Origin: Thiomonas sp. FB-Cd | Lineage (GTDB): Bacteria; Pseudomonadota; Gammaproteobacteria; Burkholderiales; Burkholderiaceae_C | Direction: 5' to 3' | Assembly (NCBI RefSeq): GCF_000733775.1 | Contig: NZ_JPOE01000005.1 | Span: 558,001 to 622,000 of the forward strand | Length of the DNA: 64,000 bases | In this document: one piece after another, positions 28,524 through 37,213 of the stretch | How the letters are laid out: every line of letters begins with the position of its first letter | Numbering within the stretch: position 1 is the first letter of the stretch | Program-made: the position numbers and the translations under genes | The notes under the pieces: generated by a model | Told to the model about the DNA's origin: nothing | The model's input: the letters and a program-made list of their open reading frames with translations, nothing else | Database searches by the model: none

Positions 28524-29162
28524 TCAACCCTGCCCTCGGCCACCTTGGGCCAATTGCTTGTTGCGCGTGTCCAGCGTCTGGATCAGGCCATTGATGCCTT
28601 TTTGCCCGATTTCCTGAGCGAACACGCCGCGGTAGTTATCCACCAACCAGATACCCATGACGTTGACGTCCGCAATCTTCCAGTCGCTGTCAAGCTTGAC
28701 TAACCGGTAGTCAAGCTGAACAGGTTCGCCGTTGTTCATCACGCGGGTGCGCACCACGACGTTGGTGGCATCGGGCGAGGCGCGAAATGGCAGGTATTCG
28801 ATATGCTGGTTCTTGATCTGGGTCACAGCACCTGAATAGGTGTGGATGAGCAGAAGCTTGAACTGCTGCTGAAGTTCCTTTTTCTGCTCGGGCGACGCTT
28901 GTCGCCAGTAGCGGCCAACCGCTGAAGCCGTCATGCGTTCGAAATCGACGAAGGGCAGAACCTTGGACTCCACCAGCTGCATCACCTTCTGCGGATCGCC
29001 AGACTTCAGCGCAGGGTCGTTGTTCACCGCATCCATGACGGACTCGGAAAGCTTTTGGATGACCTGCACAGGCGCCGGCGTCTCGGCGCGCGCAGCAGGC
29101 GCTGCCAACAAGCTCAAGGCGACAAGCGGAAACAGGAAAGCGGCTTTAATCGTTCGAATCAT
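28524..29162 (-). CDS. mlaC: Periplasmic phospholipid-binding protein MlaC
   Basis: 212 residues from the ATG at 29162, which has GGAG seven bases upstream. A signal peptide (residues 1-23, ending ARA) is followed by the MlaC fold: KVLPFVDFERMTASAVGRYWRQASPEQKKELQQQF, then DYRLVKLDSDWKIADVNVMGIWLVDNYRGVF. It shuttles phospholipid between the outer-membrane MlaA complex and the inner-membrane MlaFEDB complex. Between mlaA and mlaB. Confidence 0.95.
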   Translation of the reverse strand: MIRTIKAAFLFPLVALSLLAAPAARAETPAPVQVIQKLSESVMDAVNNDPALKSGDPQKVMQLVESKVLPFVDFERMTASAVGRYWRQASPEQKKELQQQFKLLLIHTYSGAVTQIKNQHIEYLPFRASPDATNVVVRTRVMNNGEPVQLDYRLVKLDSDWKIADVNVMGIWLVDNYRGVFAQEIGQKGINGLIQTLDTRNKQLAQGGRGQG

Positions 29163-29226
29163 GGTGTTCTCCGGAATGCCCGACTCCATGGCTTTAACGG
29201 GCCAATGGGCCGAACGATGACAGGGT

Positions 29227-30138
29227 TCAGGGCCGCGCAGCCGAAGCGGCCGCATCCGGCCTCGATGCGGGGAGGCGCGCCTTCTGCGCGGCTTGGCTTG
29301 CTGTCGCAGGAGGCAGCACTCCCGAATCGGGCGCCGCGTCGCTACTTGCACTCTCGCCCCCGTTGGAATAGTCACCGCCTTCGTCCATCGGCCCCGGTGA
29401 AAGAACGCCCTCGCTGCGCACAGCCTTGACCTGCGCCTTACGCTGCTGAAGATACGCGTCACGAGTGAAGATATACGGGTCGAGCGCAATTTGCTCCAGC
29501 AAATCAGTCGTACTCAGCAGATTGGCGCGCGCATTGACCAGTTGCAGGACCGACGCCCCATTGCGCACGGCAACATCATTGGTGGTGTAGTTGAATGGGG
29601 CGTAGTAAATGCCCACGCCGACTCCGGCCGTATCGCGAATCGTGCTGGGGCCCAGCAGCGGAATAACGAAATATGGGCCGGAGCCAACGCCGTAGCGCGC
29701 CAGGGTCAACCCAAAGTCATTGGGCTGTTTGTACAAGCCCATTTCCGTCGAGATGTCGAGCACGCCAAAAAGCCCGAACACCGTGTTGACTCCGATGCGC
29801 ATGAACCCGTTGAGCCCCTCGACAACATGACCCTGAGCGAAATCGTTCGCCATGGACCATACATCGCCCAGATTGCCAAAAAAGTTCGTCACGCCGCGGC
29901 GCATTGGCGTCGGCACAACGTTCTTGTAGCCTGTGGCTACCGGCTTGAGCACCACCTTGTCCACGTTCCGGTTGATGGTGAACATGGCCCGGTTGTAGGG
30001 TCTGAGCGGGTCCTGGGGGTTGTTCGCTGCGCAGCCGGCAAGCAGGCTGGCTGCCAGTGCAAAACCTAGCACGACACTCGTGCGTGACCGCGTCGACGTG
30101 GACAGGGCAGATGAACCAGTCGTCAATATGTGCTCCAT
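29227..30138 (-). CDS. mlaA: Outer-membrane lipoprotein MlaA (VacJ)
   Basis: 303 residues from the ATG at 30138. The lipobox LLAGC places the acylated Cys at residue 36. Then DPLRPYNRAMFTINRNVDKVVLKPVATGY, NFFGNLGDVW and the GPYFVIPLLGPSTIRDT motif are diagnostic of MlaA. It forms a ring in the outer membrane that removes mislocalised phospholipid from the outer leaflet. The C-terminal 80 residues are a low-complexity Ala/Pro/Ser tail, longer than in E. coli. Placing mlaA inside the mla operon, four bases after mlaD, is normal in this order. Confidence 0.95.
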   Translation of the reverse strand: MEHILTTGSSALSTSTRSRTSVVLGFALAASLLAGCAANNPQDPLRPYNRAMFTINRNVDKVVLKPVATGYKNVVPTPMRRGVTNFFGNLGDVWSMANDFAQGHVVEGLNGFMRIGVNTVFGLFGVLDISTEMGLYKQPNDFGLTLARYGVGSGPYFVIPLLGPSTIRDTAGVGVGIYYAPFNYTTNDVAVRNGASVLQLVNARANLLSTTDLLEQIALDPYIFTRDAYLQQRKAQVKAVRSEGVLSPGPMDEGGDYSNGGESASSDAAPDSGVLPPATASQAAQKARLPASRPDAAASAARP

Positions 30139-30142
30139 GTTC

Positions 30143-30622
30143 TCATTTCGCGCCCGGGTTGCTGGTACCCGACGCCGCTTTGTTGTAGAGGAACTGCCCA
30201 ATGAGATTTTCAAGCACAACCGCCGATTGCGTGTTTTGAATTACGCCGCCATTGTGTAGATTCTTTTCCGAGGCGCCTGGGTCGAGCCCGATATATTGGT
30301 CCCCGAGCAAACCGGATGTGAGAATCTTCGCCGAGGTATCGGTGGGGAACTTATAGCGCTGATCCAGCGCCAGCGTGACTTTGGCCTGGAATGTCTGGTT
30401 GTCGAACTCGACGTTGGCCACGCGCCCGACGACCACCCCCGCGCTTTTGACCGGCGCGTCGACCTTCAAGCCGCCGATGTTGTCGAACTGGGCGCTGACG
30501 TCATAAGTCGGCCCGAAATTCAGACTGAGCAGATTGCCGGCCTTCAGTGCCAGAAAAAGCAGGGCCACCGCGCCAATCAGCACGAACAAGCCTACCCATA
30601 CGTCAATTTTCTTGCTTTCCAT
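30143..30622 (-). CDS. mlaD: MCE-domain lipid-transfer protein MlaD
   Basis: 159 residues with one N-terminal membrane helix (VWVGLFVLIGAVALLFLALKAGN) and a single MCE domain (YDVSAQFDNIGGLKVDAPVKSAGVVVGRV through GLLGDQYIGLDPG). Six copies form a ring that carries lipid between MlaC and MlaE. Between mlaE and mlaA on the minus strand. Confidence 0.96.
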   Translation of the reverse strand: MESKKIDVWVGLFVLIGAVALLFLALKAGNLLSLNFGPTYDVSAQFDNIGGLKVDAPVKSAGVVVGRVANVEFDNQTFQAKVTLALDQRYKFPTDTSAKILTSGLLGDQYIGLDPGASEKNLHNGGVIQNTQSAVVLENLIGQFLYNKAASGTSNPGAK

Positions 30623-30675
30623 GCATGCTCCTATCGGTGTGCGCCAGGGTTTTGCAACAGCTCACACATATGCAT

Positions 30676-31464
30676 TCAGGTGCTGAACATCAGCGCCGTC
30701 AAGATGAAATCCAGCCCGAGCACGACCAGCGATGCAACCACCACGGTACGCGTTGTGGCGCGTGAGACGCCCTCGGGAGTCGGCTGGGCGCGCCAGCCTT
30801 CGTAAAGGGCGACGAACGTAACAGCCACGCCGAACACCACACTTTTGATCACGCCGTTACCCACGTCGCTGAACACGTCCACGCCGCTTTGCATCTGCGA
30901 CCAGAACGCCCCGGAATCGACACCGATCATCAGCACGCCGACGACGTAGCCTCCGACGACGCCCACCGCACTAAAGACGGACGCCAGCAGCGGCATCGTG
31001 AAAATGCCTCCGATGAAGCGCGGCGCCAACACCCTAGACAGCGGGTCAACTGCCATCATCTCCATTGCTGAAATCTGCTCCCCCGCCTTCATCAGCCCAA
31101 TCTCGGCCGTGAGCGATGTACCTGCGCGACCTGCGAACAGCAGGGCTGTAACGACGGGGCCGAGCTCGCGCACGAGTGAAAGGGCGACAACCAAACCAAG
31201 CGAATTGGCCGCGCCGTAGCGCGACAAGGTGTAGTAACCCTGCAAGCCCAGCACGAACCCGACGAACAGACCCGATACAGCGATGATGGACAGTGAGTAG
31301 TTACCCAGGAAAAAAACCTGCTGAACAATGAGCTTCGGCCGCAGCAAAGCGCGCGGAAGCAGCACTGCAAGGCGCAGGAACAGGCGCAGCCCGTACCCAA
31401 GGTCTGCCAGCAGTCGCCGGGTACCTGCACCGATCGCGCCGAGGAAACCAAACACCGAGTTCAT
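30676..31464 (-). CDS. mlaE: Lipid-transport permease MlaE
   Basis: 262 residues, five or six membrane helices. The MlaE signature [42 protein letters not shown] is intact. It is the membrane subunit of the MlaFEDB complex. Its start overlaps the mlaF stop by four bases (ATGA). Confidence 0.96.
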   Translation of the reverse strand: MNSVFGFLGAIGAGTRRLLADLGYGLRLFLRLAVLLPRALLRPKLIVQQVFFLGNYSLSIIAVSGLFVGFVLGLQGYYTLSRYGAANSLGLVVALSLVRELGPVVTALLFAGRAGTSLTAEIGLMKAGEQISAMEMMAVDPLSRVLAPRFIGGIFTMPLLASVFSAVGVVGGYVVGVLMIGVDSGAFWSQMQSGVDVFSDVGNGVIKSVVFGVAVTFVALYEGWRAQPTPEGVSRATTRTVVVASLVVLGLDFILTALMFST

Positions 31465-32285
31465 GGCCGAGCCGCCGATTGGCCAAGGAAATCCGCCTGC
31501 AGGGGCTGCGCAGGATAATGAAAGCTCACCGGCCCATCGGGCTCGCCCCCGACGAATTGATGCACCAGCGGGTCGTGGCTCGCACGCAGTTCATCCGGAC
31601 TGCCCTGAGCGATGAGTGCTCCATTGCCGAGGATGAAGACCCTATCGGCAATCGCGAACGTTTCATCGACGTCGTGTGAGACCACAATGCTGGTGAGCCC
31701 CAGTGCATCGTTGAGAGTGCGGATGAGTCGCGCAGAAATGCCAAGCGAGATGGGGTCAAGACCAGCGAAAGGCTCGTCATACATGACGAGCGCAGGATCC
31801 AGCGCGATGGCGCGCGCAAGCGCCACCCGCCGCGCCATGCCGCCAGAGAGCTGCGCGGGGTAAAGATCGCGCGCGCCTCGTAGTCCCACCGCATTGAGTT
31901 TCATCAGGACCAAGTCCCGGATCATGCTTTCGGGTAGCCGGGTGTGCTCGCGCAGGGCGAAGGCAACGTTTTCAAACACGGTCTGGTCCGTGAACAGCGC
32001 CCCCATCTGGAACAACATGCCCATGCGCCGGCGCGCGGCGTAAAGTTTGGCATGGTTCATTGCGCCCACATCCTGACCGTCGAATCGCACCGAGCCGGCT
32101 GTGGCGCGAATCTGCCCGCCAATCAACCTGAGCAAGGTGGTCTTGCCGCCGCCTGAGGCGCCCATAACCGCGACGACTTCCCCTGGCATGACGCGCACGG
32201 AGACTTTGCGCAGCACAAGGCGCGCGTCGTACCCGAAATCGACAGCGTCAAGTTCGGCGAGGGGCTGCAAGGTGGTTGACGACAT
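31461..32285 (-). CDS. mlaF: Lipid-transport ATPase MlaF
   Basis: 274 residues. Walker [10 protein letters not shown], signature [16 protein letters not shown], Walker [13 protein letters not shown]. It drives phospholipid movement through MlaE. It opens the minus-strand run that continues to tatC. No Shine-Dalgarno is visible: the bases before the ATG are pyrimidine-rich, with an inverted repeat 17 bases upstream. Confidence 0.95.
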   Translation of the reverse strand: MSSTTLQPLAELDAVDFGYDARLVLRKVSVRVMPGEVVAVMGASGGGKTTLLRLIGGQIRATAGSVRFDGQDVGAMNHAKLYAARRRMGMLFQMGALFTDQTVFENVAFALREHTRLPESMIRDLVLMKLNAVGLRGARDLYPAQLSGGMARRVALARAIALDPALVMYDEPFAGLDPISLGISARLIRTLNDALGLTSIVVSHDVDETFAIADRVFILGNGALIAQGSPDELRASHDPLVHQFVGGEPDGPVSFHYPAQPLQADFLGQSAARP

Positions 32286-32302
32286 GGGTGAGAAAGGGTG
32301 AG

Positions 32303-32318
32303 TCCGGGATAACCCGGA
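32303..32318. repeat. Inverted repeat just upstream of mlaF
   Basis: TCCGGG-ATAA-CCCGGA, a perfect six-base dyad with a four-base spacer, 17 bases before the mlaF start. It could be an operator or a 5' leader hairpin. No other copy was noticed in the window. Confidence 0.4.
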
Positions 32319-32494
32319 TCGAAGCGTGCATTCTATTGAGGTGTGGGCACGGCGTCAGGACACGCTTCTTTCCGCTCCGAGTCGGGCCCTTGAGGCGATG
32401 GCTCGCCGCTGAAGCGCTCGTCAGGGCACAATGCAGTCATTGATTGATGCGGACGCCCAATGGCTCCGCCTATGGTTGAAGGACGCGTCCCCTC

Positions 32495-33106
32495 ATGGTT
32501 GGCCCTGATGTATCTTTTTGGCAACGCCTGTTCGAACAGCACACAACGCCGTGGGATCGAGGAGGGCCCAGCCCTCAACTGCGCGCGTGGCTGGAAAGCG
32601 CGGCGTTGCGGCCTTGTCGCATCCTGGTGCCTGGCTGCGGAAACGGCCACGAAGTGCTGCTCCTTGCGGCAGCAGGTTTTGAGGTCACGGCCCTGGACTA
32701 CGCTCCGGCGGCTGTCGAGCATGTCAAGGGCCGCTTGTTGAAGGCGGGCTTGCAGGCCCGTGTCACCGCGGCCGACGTGCGCGAATGGATCCCGGACACC
32801 GCATTTGACGCGGTGTACGAGCAAACCTGCCTTTGCGCCCTGCACCCCGATGACTGGACGGTCTACGCAGCCCAGCTACACCGCTGGCTCGCCCCGGACG
32901 GGCAGCTGTTTGCCCTGTTCATGCAGGCGCTCAAGCCTGGCGCCGCCGGTGGATTGATTCAGGGGCCTCCCTACCATTGCGACATCCATGCCATGCGGGC
33001 CCTCTTTCCCGCCTCGCGCTGGCGCTGGCCGGCACCACCGTACCCGCGCGTGGATCATCCCTCGGACATCCATGAAATCGGGGTTATCCTCACACCCAGA
33101 AGCTGA
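32495..33106 (+). CDS. Thiopurine-methyltransferase-like SAM-dependent methyltransferase
   Basis: 203 residues. FWQRLFEQHTTPWDRGGPSPQL at the N terminus and the SAM motif ILVPGCGNGHEVLLLAAAGFEVTALDYAP are typical of the TPMT-like family, with YEQTCLCALHPD following as in TPMT relatives. Natural substrates of the bacterial proteins range from tellurite/selenium to small thiols and halides; none can be assigned here. A stop codon lies 15 bases upstream in frame, so the ATG at 32495 is the only standard start. The family 1 element derivative begins two bases after its stop. Confidence 0.85.
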   Translation: MVGPDVSFWQRLFEQHTTPWDRGGPSPQLRAWLESAALRPCRILVPGCGNGHEVLLLAAAGFEVTALDYAPAAVEHVKGRLLKAGLQARVTAADVREWIPDTAFDAVYEQTCLCALHPDDWTVYAAQLHRWLAPDGQLFALFMQALKPGAAGGLIQGPPYHCDIHAMRALFPASRWRWPAPPYPRVDHPSDIHEIGVILTPRS

Positions 33107-33108
33107 AC

Positions 33109-33284
33109 GAACTCTCCCGCCGCTCAACGCATAGCGTTGTCGCGGGAGTTTCGCGGGTCAAGGATCCAGAAATGAGCGGAGCAACAGGCGAAAACCGGCC
33201 GCTTGACACCGTCCTGCCCGGACGAGTTCGCCTCGGTGACGCTGCGCGTCGGGCCGGGCCAGGAAGGGGAATACGCGAGCCCAT
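33109..33284 (-). mobile_element. Short non-autonomous derivative of family 1 (copy B)
   Basis: About 176 bases consisting of the right end (33109-33160, similar to 3578-3630) joined to the left end (from about 33168, similar to 4878-4998), with essentially all of tnpB missing. The left-end long palindrome and the right-end hairpin are both kept. TTGAAC flanks the left end (33285-33290 on the minus strand). It lies between the convergent methyltransferase (two bases away) and Crp-like gene (nine bases beyond the TTGAAC motif), where its palindromes might also act as a bidirectional terminator. Such tnp-less derivatives resemble the palindrome-associated elements known for IS200/IS605. Confidence 0.8.
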
Positions 33285-33299
33285 GTTCAACGCCAAATT

Positions 33300-34046
33300 T
33301 CAACAGGCTTGGCTACTCTGGGCGAGTTCTCTATTGCGTCGCTGCAACCTTACCGCCTCGGGCAGGATCGATGTGAACGCTTGCAGAGCGTGCGCGTCGG
33401 GAACCTCAATGCCCCCATACCGCAGGCGCAAAAGACCCAGACCCGATAGTCGCTGCAGCGCCTGATTGACGCGCTGACGGGACAGTCCGCATAAGGCGCC
33501 CAGCTCTTCCTGGGTAACGCGCAACAGCTGCCCGACGGCCGGGTATAAAACCGGGTGGAACATCGCGGCCAACGTATGTGCCACGCGTTCGTCGGACCCT
33601 GCGAGCCGGTCAACCCGCATCTGTTCGGTGATCTGATCCAATCGCTCGGTGAGCCGATTGACGATCGTGCGGTTGAATGCGAAGCTGCGATCAAGCAGCC
33701 AGAAAAAAGTCTCGGCTGGAAGCAGGCCGACATGACTTTTGCGCAGGGCGATGACGTCGCAGTTCCATAAGCCGCGCTTGAGCAAGGCGCCCTCACCAAA
33801 CCAGCCACCGGGCGCCACACCGGTGCACGCGATCGTCTTGCCAGCCAGCGACACAGGGGCCATTTTCACCAGCCCGCTCAGCACACCGACCCAGTGCTCG
33901 GCTTGGTCGCCGCGCCGACACACGGCATGGCCAGCCTCAACGACCTGCACGCGCAAGTCCTCATGCACCCGTGAACGCTCGCTGTCCAGCAGATCCCCCA
34001 TCCACTGGCAGGACTGGTTGAGTTCCGCGTAGTCCTTGGGCTTCAT
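33300..34046 (-). CDS. Crp/Fnr family transcriptional regulator
   Basis: 248 residues from the ATG at 34046 (MKPKDYAELNQSC). A cyclic-nucleotide-binding-like beta roll covers about residues 20-130 and contains GGWFGEGALLKRG, although the cAMP-binding arginine-serine pair is not evident. A dimer helix follows, then the winged helix with recognition helix LGALCGLSRQRVNQALQRLSGLGLL. Cysteines at the N terminus are not spaced as in Fnr, so an Fe-S cluster is unlikely. The effector is unknown. It sits alone between two short family 1 elements in the same orientation. Confidence 0.85.
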   Translation of the reverse strand: MKPKDYAELNQSCQWMGDLLDSERSRVHEDLRVQVVEAGHAVCRRGDQAEHWVGVLSGLVKMAPVSLAGKTIACTGVAPGGWFGEGALLKRGLWNCDVIALRKSHVGLLPAETFFWLLDRSFAFNRTIVNRLTERLDQITEQMRVDRLAGSDERVAHTLAAMFHPVLYPAVGQLLRVTQEELGALCGLSRQRVNQALQRLSGLGLLRLRYGGIEVPDAHALQAFTSILPEAVRLQRRNRELAQSSQAC

Positions 34047-34392
34047 AGTTTTCGATTGTCGTTTTGGTGACAAATATGAGGCAAATTCCGCTTGAAATAT
34101 CGTCACTATCTGTAAACAGTTCAAGCAAATGCCGCAAAAAGACAAACAATGAGGACAATCATGACGTTTATGGCAAAACTACCGGCAAGCCGCCAAACGG
34201 AGCACAATGCCTTCTCAGGCTGTAACCGAACGAAGCGAATCGCCTGCTCACATCCCGTGCGGGCGCCTCACAAACACCACGGGCCAATCACGCGGCAACC
34301 AGCTGCTGAGGCCAGCGCGGGTGCGATGGCTGCACGAAGAGGCAAGGCCTCTTGCGCACCCGCTCGCTGCCTCGACGCGCGAGAAATACACC
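34047..34392. other. Gap between Crp-like gene and element C
   Basis: The first 100 bases are AT-rich and should carry the promoter of the Crp-like gene. The rest has open frames on the plus strand (from 34149 and 34207), but their translations are arginine/alanine-rich, match no family I recognise and run into the transposon remnant. I do not support a gene here. Confidence 0.5.
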
Positions 34393-34784
34393 GAACTCTC
34401 CCGCCGCTCAGCGCACGGCGTTTTCGCGGGGGTTTCGCGGCTCAAGAACTTCGTCTCGCCCCGTTGCCAGGCAAAGGTTTGGGTCTCGCCGCCACACCCG
34501 TTCCAGGCGTGTGCGCATCGATGAGAACCACCGGTGCGCTGCTCTGATCGCGCTGCATGTGTGCCCGCACGGCTTGAGCGCCTCGGGAGCGACTTCCCAG
34601 CACGCCGAGCGGCGTGGCGGTCGAGCTTGAGCCTGACTTTGCGGCGTTGCAGCGCTGTGAGTTGACCCAGCCAAGCGCGGAACAACAAGCGAAAGCCGCC
34701 CGCGTGCCCCCTCCTGCCCGGACGGCTTCGCCGGTGCGACGCTGTGCCCCGGGCCGGGCGAGGCAGGGGAATGCGCGGGCACAT
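34393..34784 (-). mobile_element. Deleted family 1 element (copy C)
   Basis: About 392 bases. The right end (34393-34450) and left end (about 34665-34784) match copy A. Between them remain roughly the last 90 codons of tnpB and a few N-terminal bases. CTGAAC flanks the left end at the position where the other two copies have TTGAAC. Same orientation as copies A and B. Confidence 0.75.
34408..34660 (-). pseudogene. tnpB remnant inside copy C
   Basis: Recognisable pieces of the family 1 TnpB C terminus are an ACWEVAPEAL block (copy A: ACWEIAPKTL), CGHT, and the RLERVWRRDPN and ETP/AR tail equivalents. The RuvC domain with its first two catalytic acids is gone and the frame is disrupted. It cannot make a working nuclease. 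Confidence 0.65.
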
Positions 34785-34965
34785 GTTCAGTGGTGCAGCA
34801 ATGCCGACAACAGCTGGACCCTGCCGACGCATATCTCAGGAGGCAATAGGCGCCGCCTTGAGCGCGCTCCGTCTTGAGATCGCAGAGCAAGCCAGCAATC
34901 TGCCCGTCATCACGCCTGCCGCGAAAAAATGGCGCGGGCGCCACGGCAGTTCGAATCATGCGCAC

Positions 34966-35271
34966 TCATCCGCCAATAAGGAAGTCTTCCCTACGCTTGC
35001 CTGCGCTCACTTCGCGTTGCAGCCACTTGGGCATCTTGCCACGACCCGTCCAAGTATCGCCCGTGCTTGGGTTGCGATACTTCGCGGCCACCCTCGTACC
35101 TTTGCTGCGTGAACCCCGCGCAGCAAATCCCAGATCGCTCAGGTTGATGCCGTATTCCTGCATCTTTGCGCGAATATCCGCGACAACATTCGCAATCTCC
35201 GCCTTGCGCTGAGATTCAGCTTGCTGTCGCAGCATTTCAATTTGTGAGAGCAACTCTTTATAGGACGACAT
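34966..35271 (-). CDS. H-NS family nucleoid-associated protein
   Basis: 101 residues. The N-terminal coiled coil (KELLSQIEMLRQQAESQRKAEIANVVADIRAKMQEYG) drives oligomerisation. The C terminus has the DNA-binding motif KYRNPSTGDTWTGRGKMPKWLQ, the form seen in Burkholderiales H-NS proteins such as BpH3 and in HvrA. It silences AT-rich, often foreign DNA. It is located beside decayed mobile elements, which fits but does not prove an accessory origin. The gene begins 75 bases downstream of the pntB terminator. Confidence 0.92.
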   Translation of the reverse strand: MSSYKELLSQIEMLRQQAESQRKAEIANVVADIRAKMQEYGINLSDLGFAARGSRSKGTRVAAKYRNPSTGDTWTGRGKMPKWLQREVSAGKRREDFLIGG

Positions 35272-35346
35272 GGTGCGACCTCATTTGGTTATGAACAAGA
35301 ACAATAAAATACGCATGCATCCATGCTAATTGAAAACGCAGACAAT

Positions 35347-35368
35347 AAAAAAGCCGCCCAATGGCGGC
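35347..35368 (-). terminator. Intrinsic terminator of the pnt operon
   Basis: Read on the minus strand: GCCGCC-ATTG-GGCGGC followed by six T residues (35352-35347). It lies 20 bases after the pntB stop. Stem and U-tract are textbook. Confidence 0.9.
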
Positions 35369-35388
35369 CTTTTCCTGGATCCCGACAG

Positions 35389-36828
35389 CTATTCGATGCC
35401 CTTTGTAATGTCTTCAATGACTTTTTTGGCATCACCAAACACCATCATCGTTTTATCCAGATAAAACAAATCATTATCCAGCCCTGCGTAACCCGTGGCC
35501 ATGGATCGCTTGTTGACGATCACCGTCTTGGCCTTGTAGGCCTCGAGAATTGGCATGCCGGCAATCGGGGACTTGGGATCATTCTTCGCAGCCGGGTTCA
35601 CCACGTCGTTGGCTCCAAGCACCACGGCGACATCGGCTTGGGCAAACTCGGGATTGATGTCATCCATCTCGAAGACCTGGTCATACGGCACTTCGGCCTC
35701 CGCCAGCAACACGTTCATGTGCCCCGGCATGCGCCCCGCCACAGGGTGAATCGCGTACTTCACGTTGACGCCCCGCTCGACCAACCTTTGCGCCAACTCC
35801 TTGAGCGCGTGCTGTGCACGGGCAACAGCCAAACCATATCCCGGCACGATGATCACGCTCTCGGCGTTGGACAGCAAGAACGCCGCATCGTCGGGGCTTC
35901 CCGACTTGACGGAACGCTGGGCCCCGCCAGCCGCCTGCGCCACGCTCACCTCACCGCCAAAGCCACCGAGGATGACGTTGAAGAACGATCGGTTCATCGC
36001 CTTGCACATAATGTAGGACAGGATCGCACCGGAGGATCCGACCAGGGAACCGGCGATGATGAGCATGCTGTTTTCCAGCGAGAATCCGATGCCTGCGGCC
36101 GCCCACCCTGAGTAGCTATTGAGCATGGACACGACGACGGGCATGTCGGCACCGCCGATGGGAATGATGATGAGCACACCAAGGGCAAAGGCCAGCACCA
36201 ACATCAGCACAAAAGGCGTCCATTGGGCTGTCGCCCAAAATCCGAGTCCCAAGCCGACCGTCGCAATCGCAATGAGCAGATTGATCCAATGCTGCCCCGC
36301 AAAGCGCACCGGTGCCCCCTGAAACAGGCGAAACTTGTATTTTCCTGAGAGCTTGCCGAATGCGATGACGGAGCCGCTGAACGTGATGGCGCCAACGATC
36401 GCTCCGATGAACAGCTCGACGCGGTTGCCCAGGGGAAGGGCGTCACCCGCTGCGGCGACAATGCCAAATGCATGCGGCTCGGCCACTTCGGCCAAGGCAA
36501 TGCACACCGCCGCCAGACCGATCATGCTGTGCATGAAGGCGACGAGTTCGGGCATCTTCGTCATCTCCACGCGCTTTGCCATCGTCGCACCGATTGCACC
36601 GCCGACAACGAGTGCCACCAGCACATAGGCCAGCCCTGCGGCTCCGGCTTCCCCACCAATCTTGACGATGAGGGCCACGGTCGTGAGCACGGCAATCGCC
36701 ATGCCCGTCATGCCGAAGAGGTTGCCGCGCCGACTCGTTGCCGGGTGCGATAAGCCCTTCAGTGCCTGGATGAAGAAAACCGAGGCGACAAGGTAAAGGA
36801 GGGTGACCAGATTCATGCTGAGGGTCAT
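35389..36828 (-). CDS. pntB: NAD(P) transhydrogenase subunit beta
   Basis: 479 residues. The N-terminal two-fifths hold about nine membrane helices, and the C-terminal domain III binds NADP(H) (VIIVPGYGLAVARAQHAL; GRMPGHMNVLLAEA; NDVVNPAA). It couples proton inflow to hydride transfer from NADH to NADP+, supplying NADPH. AAGGA lies six bases before the ATG. Third gene of a split pnt operon and followed by a strong terminator. Confidence 0.97.
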   Translation of the reverse strand: MTLSMNLVTLLYLVASVFFIQALKGLSHPATSRRGNLFGMTGMAIAVLTTVALIVKIGGEAGAAGLAYVLVALVVGGAIGATMAKRVEMTKMPELVAFMHSMIGLAAVCIALAEVAEPHAFGIVAAAGDALPLGNRVELFIGAIVGAITFSGSVIAFGKLSGKYKFRLFQGAPVRFAGQHWINLLIAIATVGLGLGFWATAQWTPFVLMLVLAFALGVLIIIPIGGADMPVVVSMLNSYSGWAAAGIGFSLENSMLIIAGSLVGSSGAILSYIMCKAMNRSFFNVILGGFGGEVSVAQAAGGAQRSVKSGSPDDAAFLLSNAESVIIVPGYGLAVARAQHALKELAQRLVERGVNVKYAIHPVAGRMPGHMNVLLAEAEVPYDQVFEMDDINPEFAQADVAVVLGANDVVNPAAKNDPKSPIAGMPILEAYKAKTVIVNKRSMATGYAGLDNDLFYLDKTMMVFGDAKKVIEDITKGIE

Positions 36829-36887
36829 GACAAATCCTTGGGCGTACTCGTGATGTGTGGGGTCGTCATCCGTGTCTCAGGCATCGT

Positions 36888-37202
36888 TCATTCCGCCTTC
36901 TTGACCGGAGCGCGCTCTTTCTTCTTGAACATCTCAAGCATGCGCCGCGTAACCAGGAAGCCCCCGAACACGTTGACGGAAGCCATTGCCACGGCCAGCA
37001 TGCCCATGACTTTACCCAGGGGCGTGACGGTAAGCGCCGCAGCAAGCATGGCGCCAACGATGATGATGGCTGAGATGGCATTCGTCACCGACATGAGGGG
37101 CGTATGCAGAGCGGGCGTGACGGTCCACACAACGTGGTAGCCGACATAGATGGCCAGCACGAAGATCGTGAGATTGATCATGAATGGGGAAATATCGTGC
37201 AT
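36888..37202 (-). CDS. pntAb: NAD(P) transhydrogenase subunit alpha, membrane part
   Basis: 104 residues with three membrane helices (NLTIFVLAIYVGYHVVW; NAISAIIIVGAMLAAAL; MGMLAVAMASVNVFGGFLV). The TPLMSVTNAISAI motif is family-specific. In E. coli this is the C-terminal part of PntA; here it is a separate protein, as in Rhodospirillum. It combines with PntB to form the proton channel. Confidence 0.95.
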   Translation of the reverse strand: MHDISPFMINLTIFVLAIYVGYHVVWTVTPALHTPLMSVTNAISAIIIVGAMLAAALTVTPLGKVMGMLAVAMASVNVFGGFLVTRRMLEMFKKKERAPVKKAE

Positions 37203-37213
37203 GCTCGGCTCCT

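Noticed and set aside
34149..34547. A possible small plus-strand gene divergent from the Crp-like regulator
   Set aside because: The frame runs into transposon right-end sequence, the translation is low in hydrophobic residues and no family is recognised.
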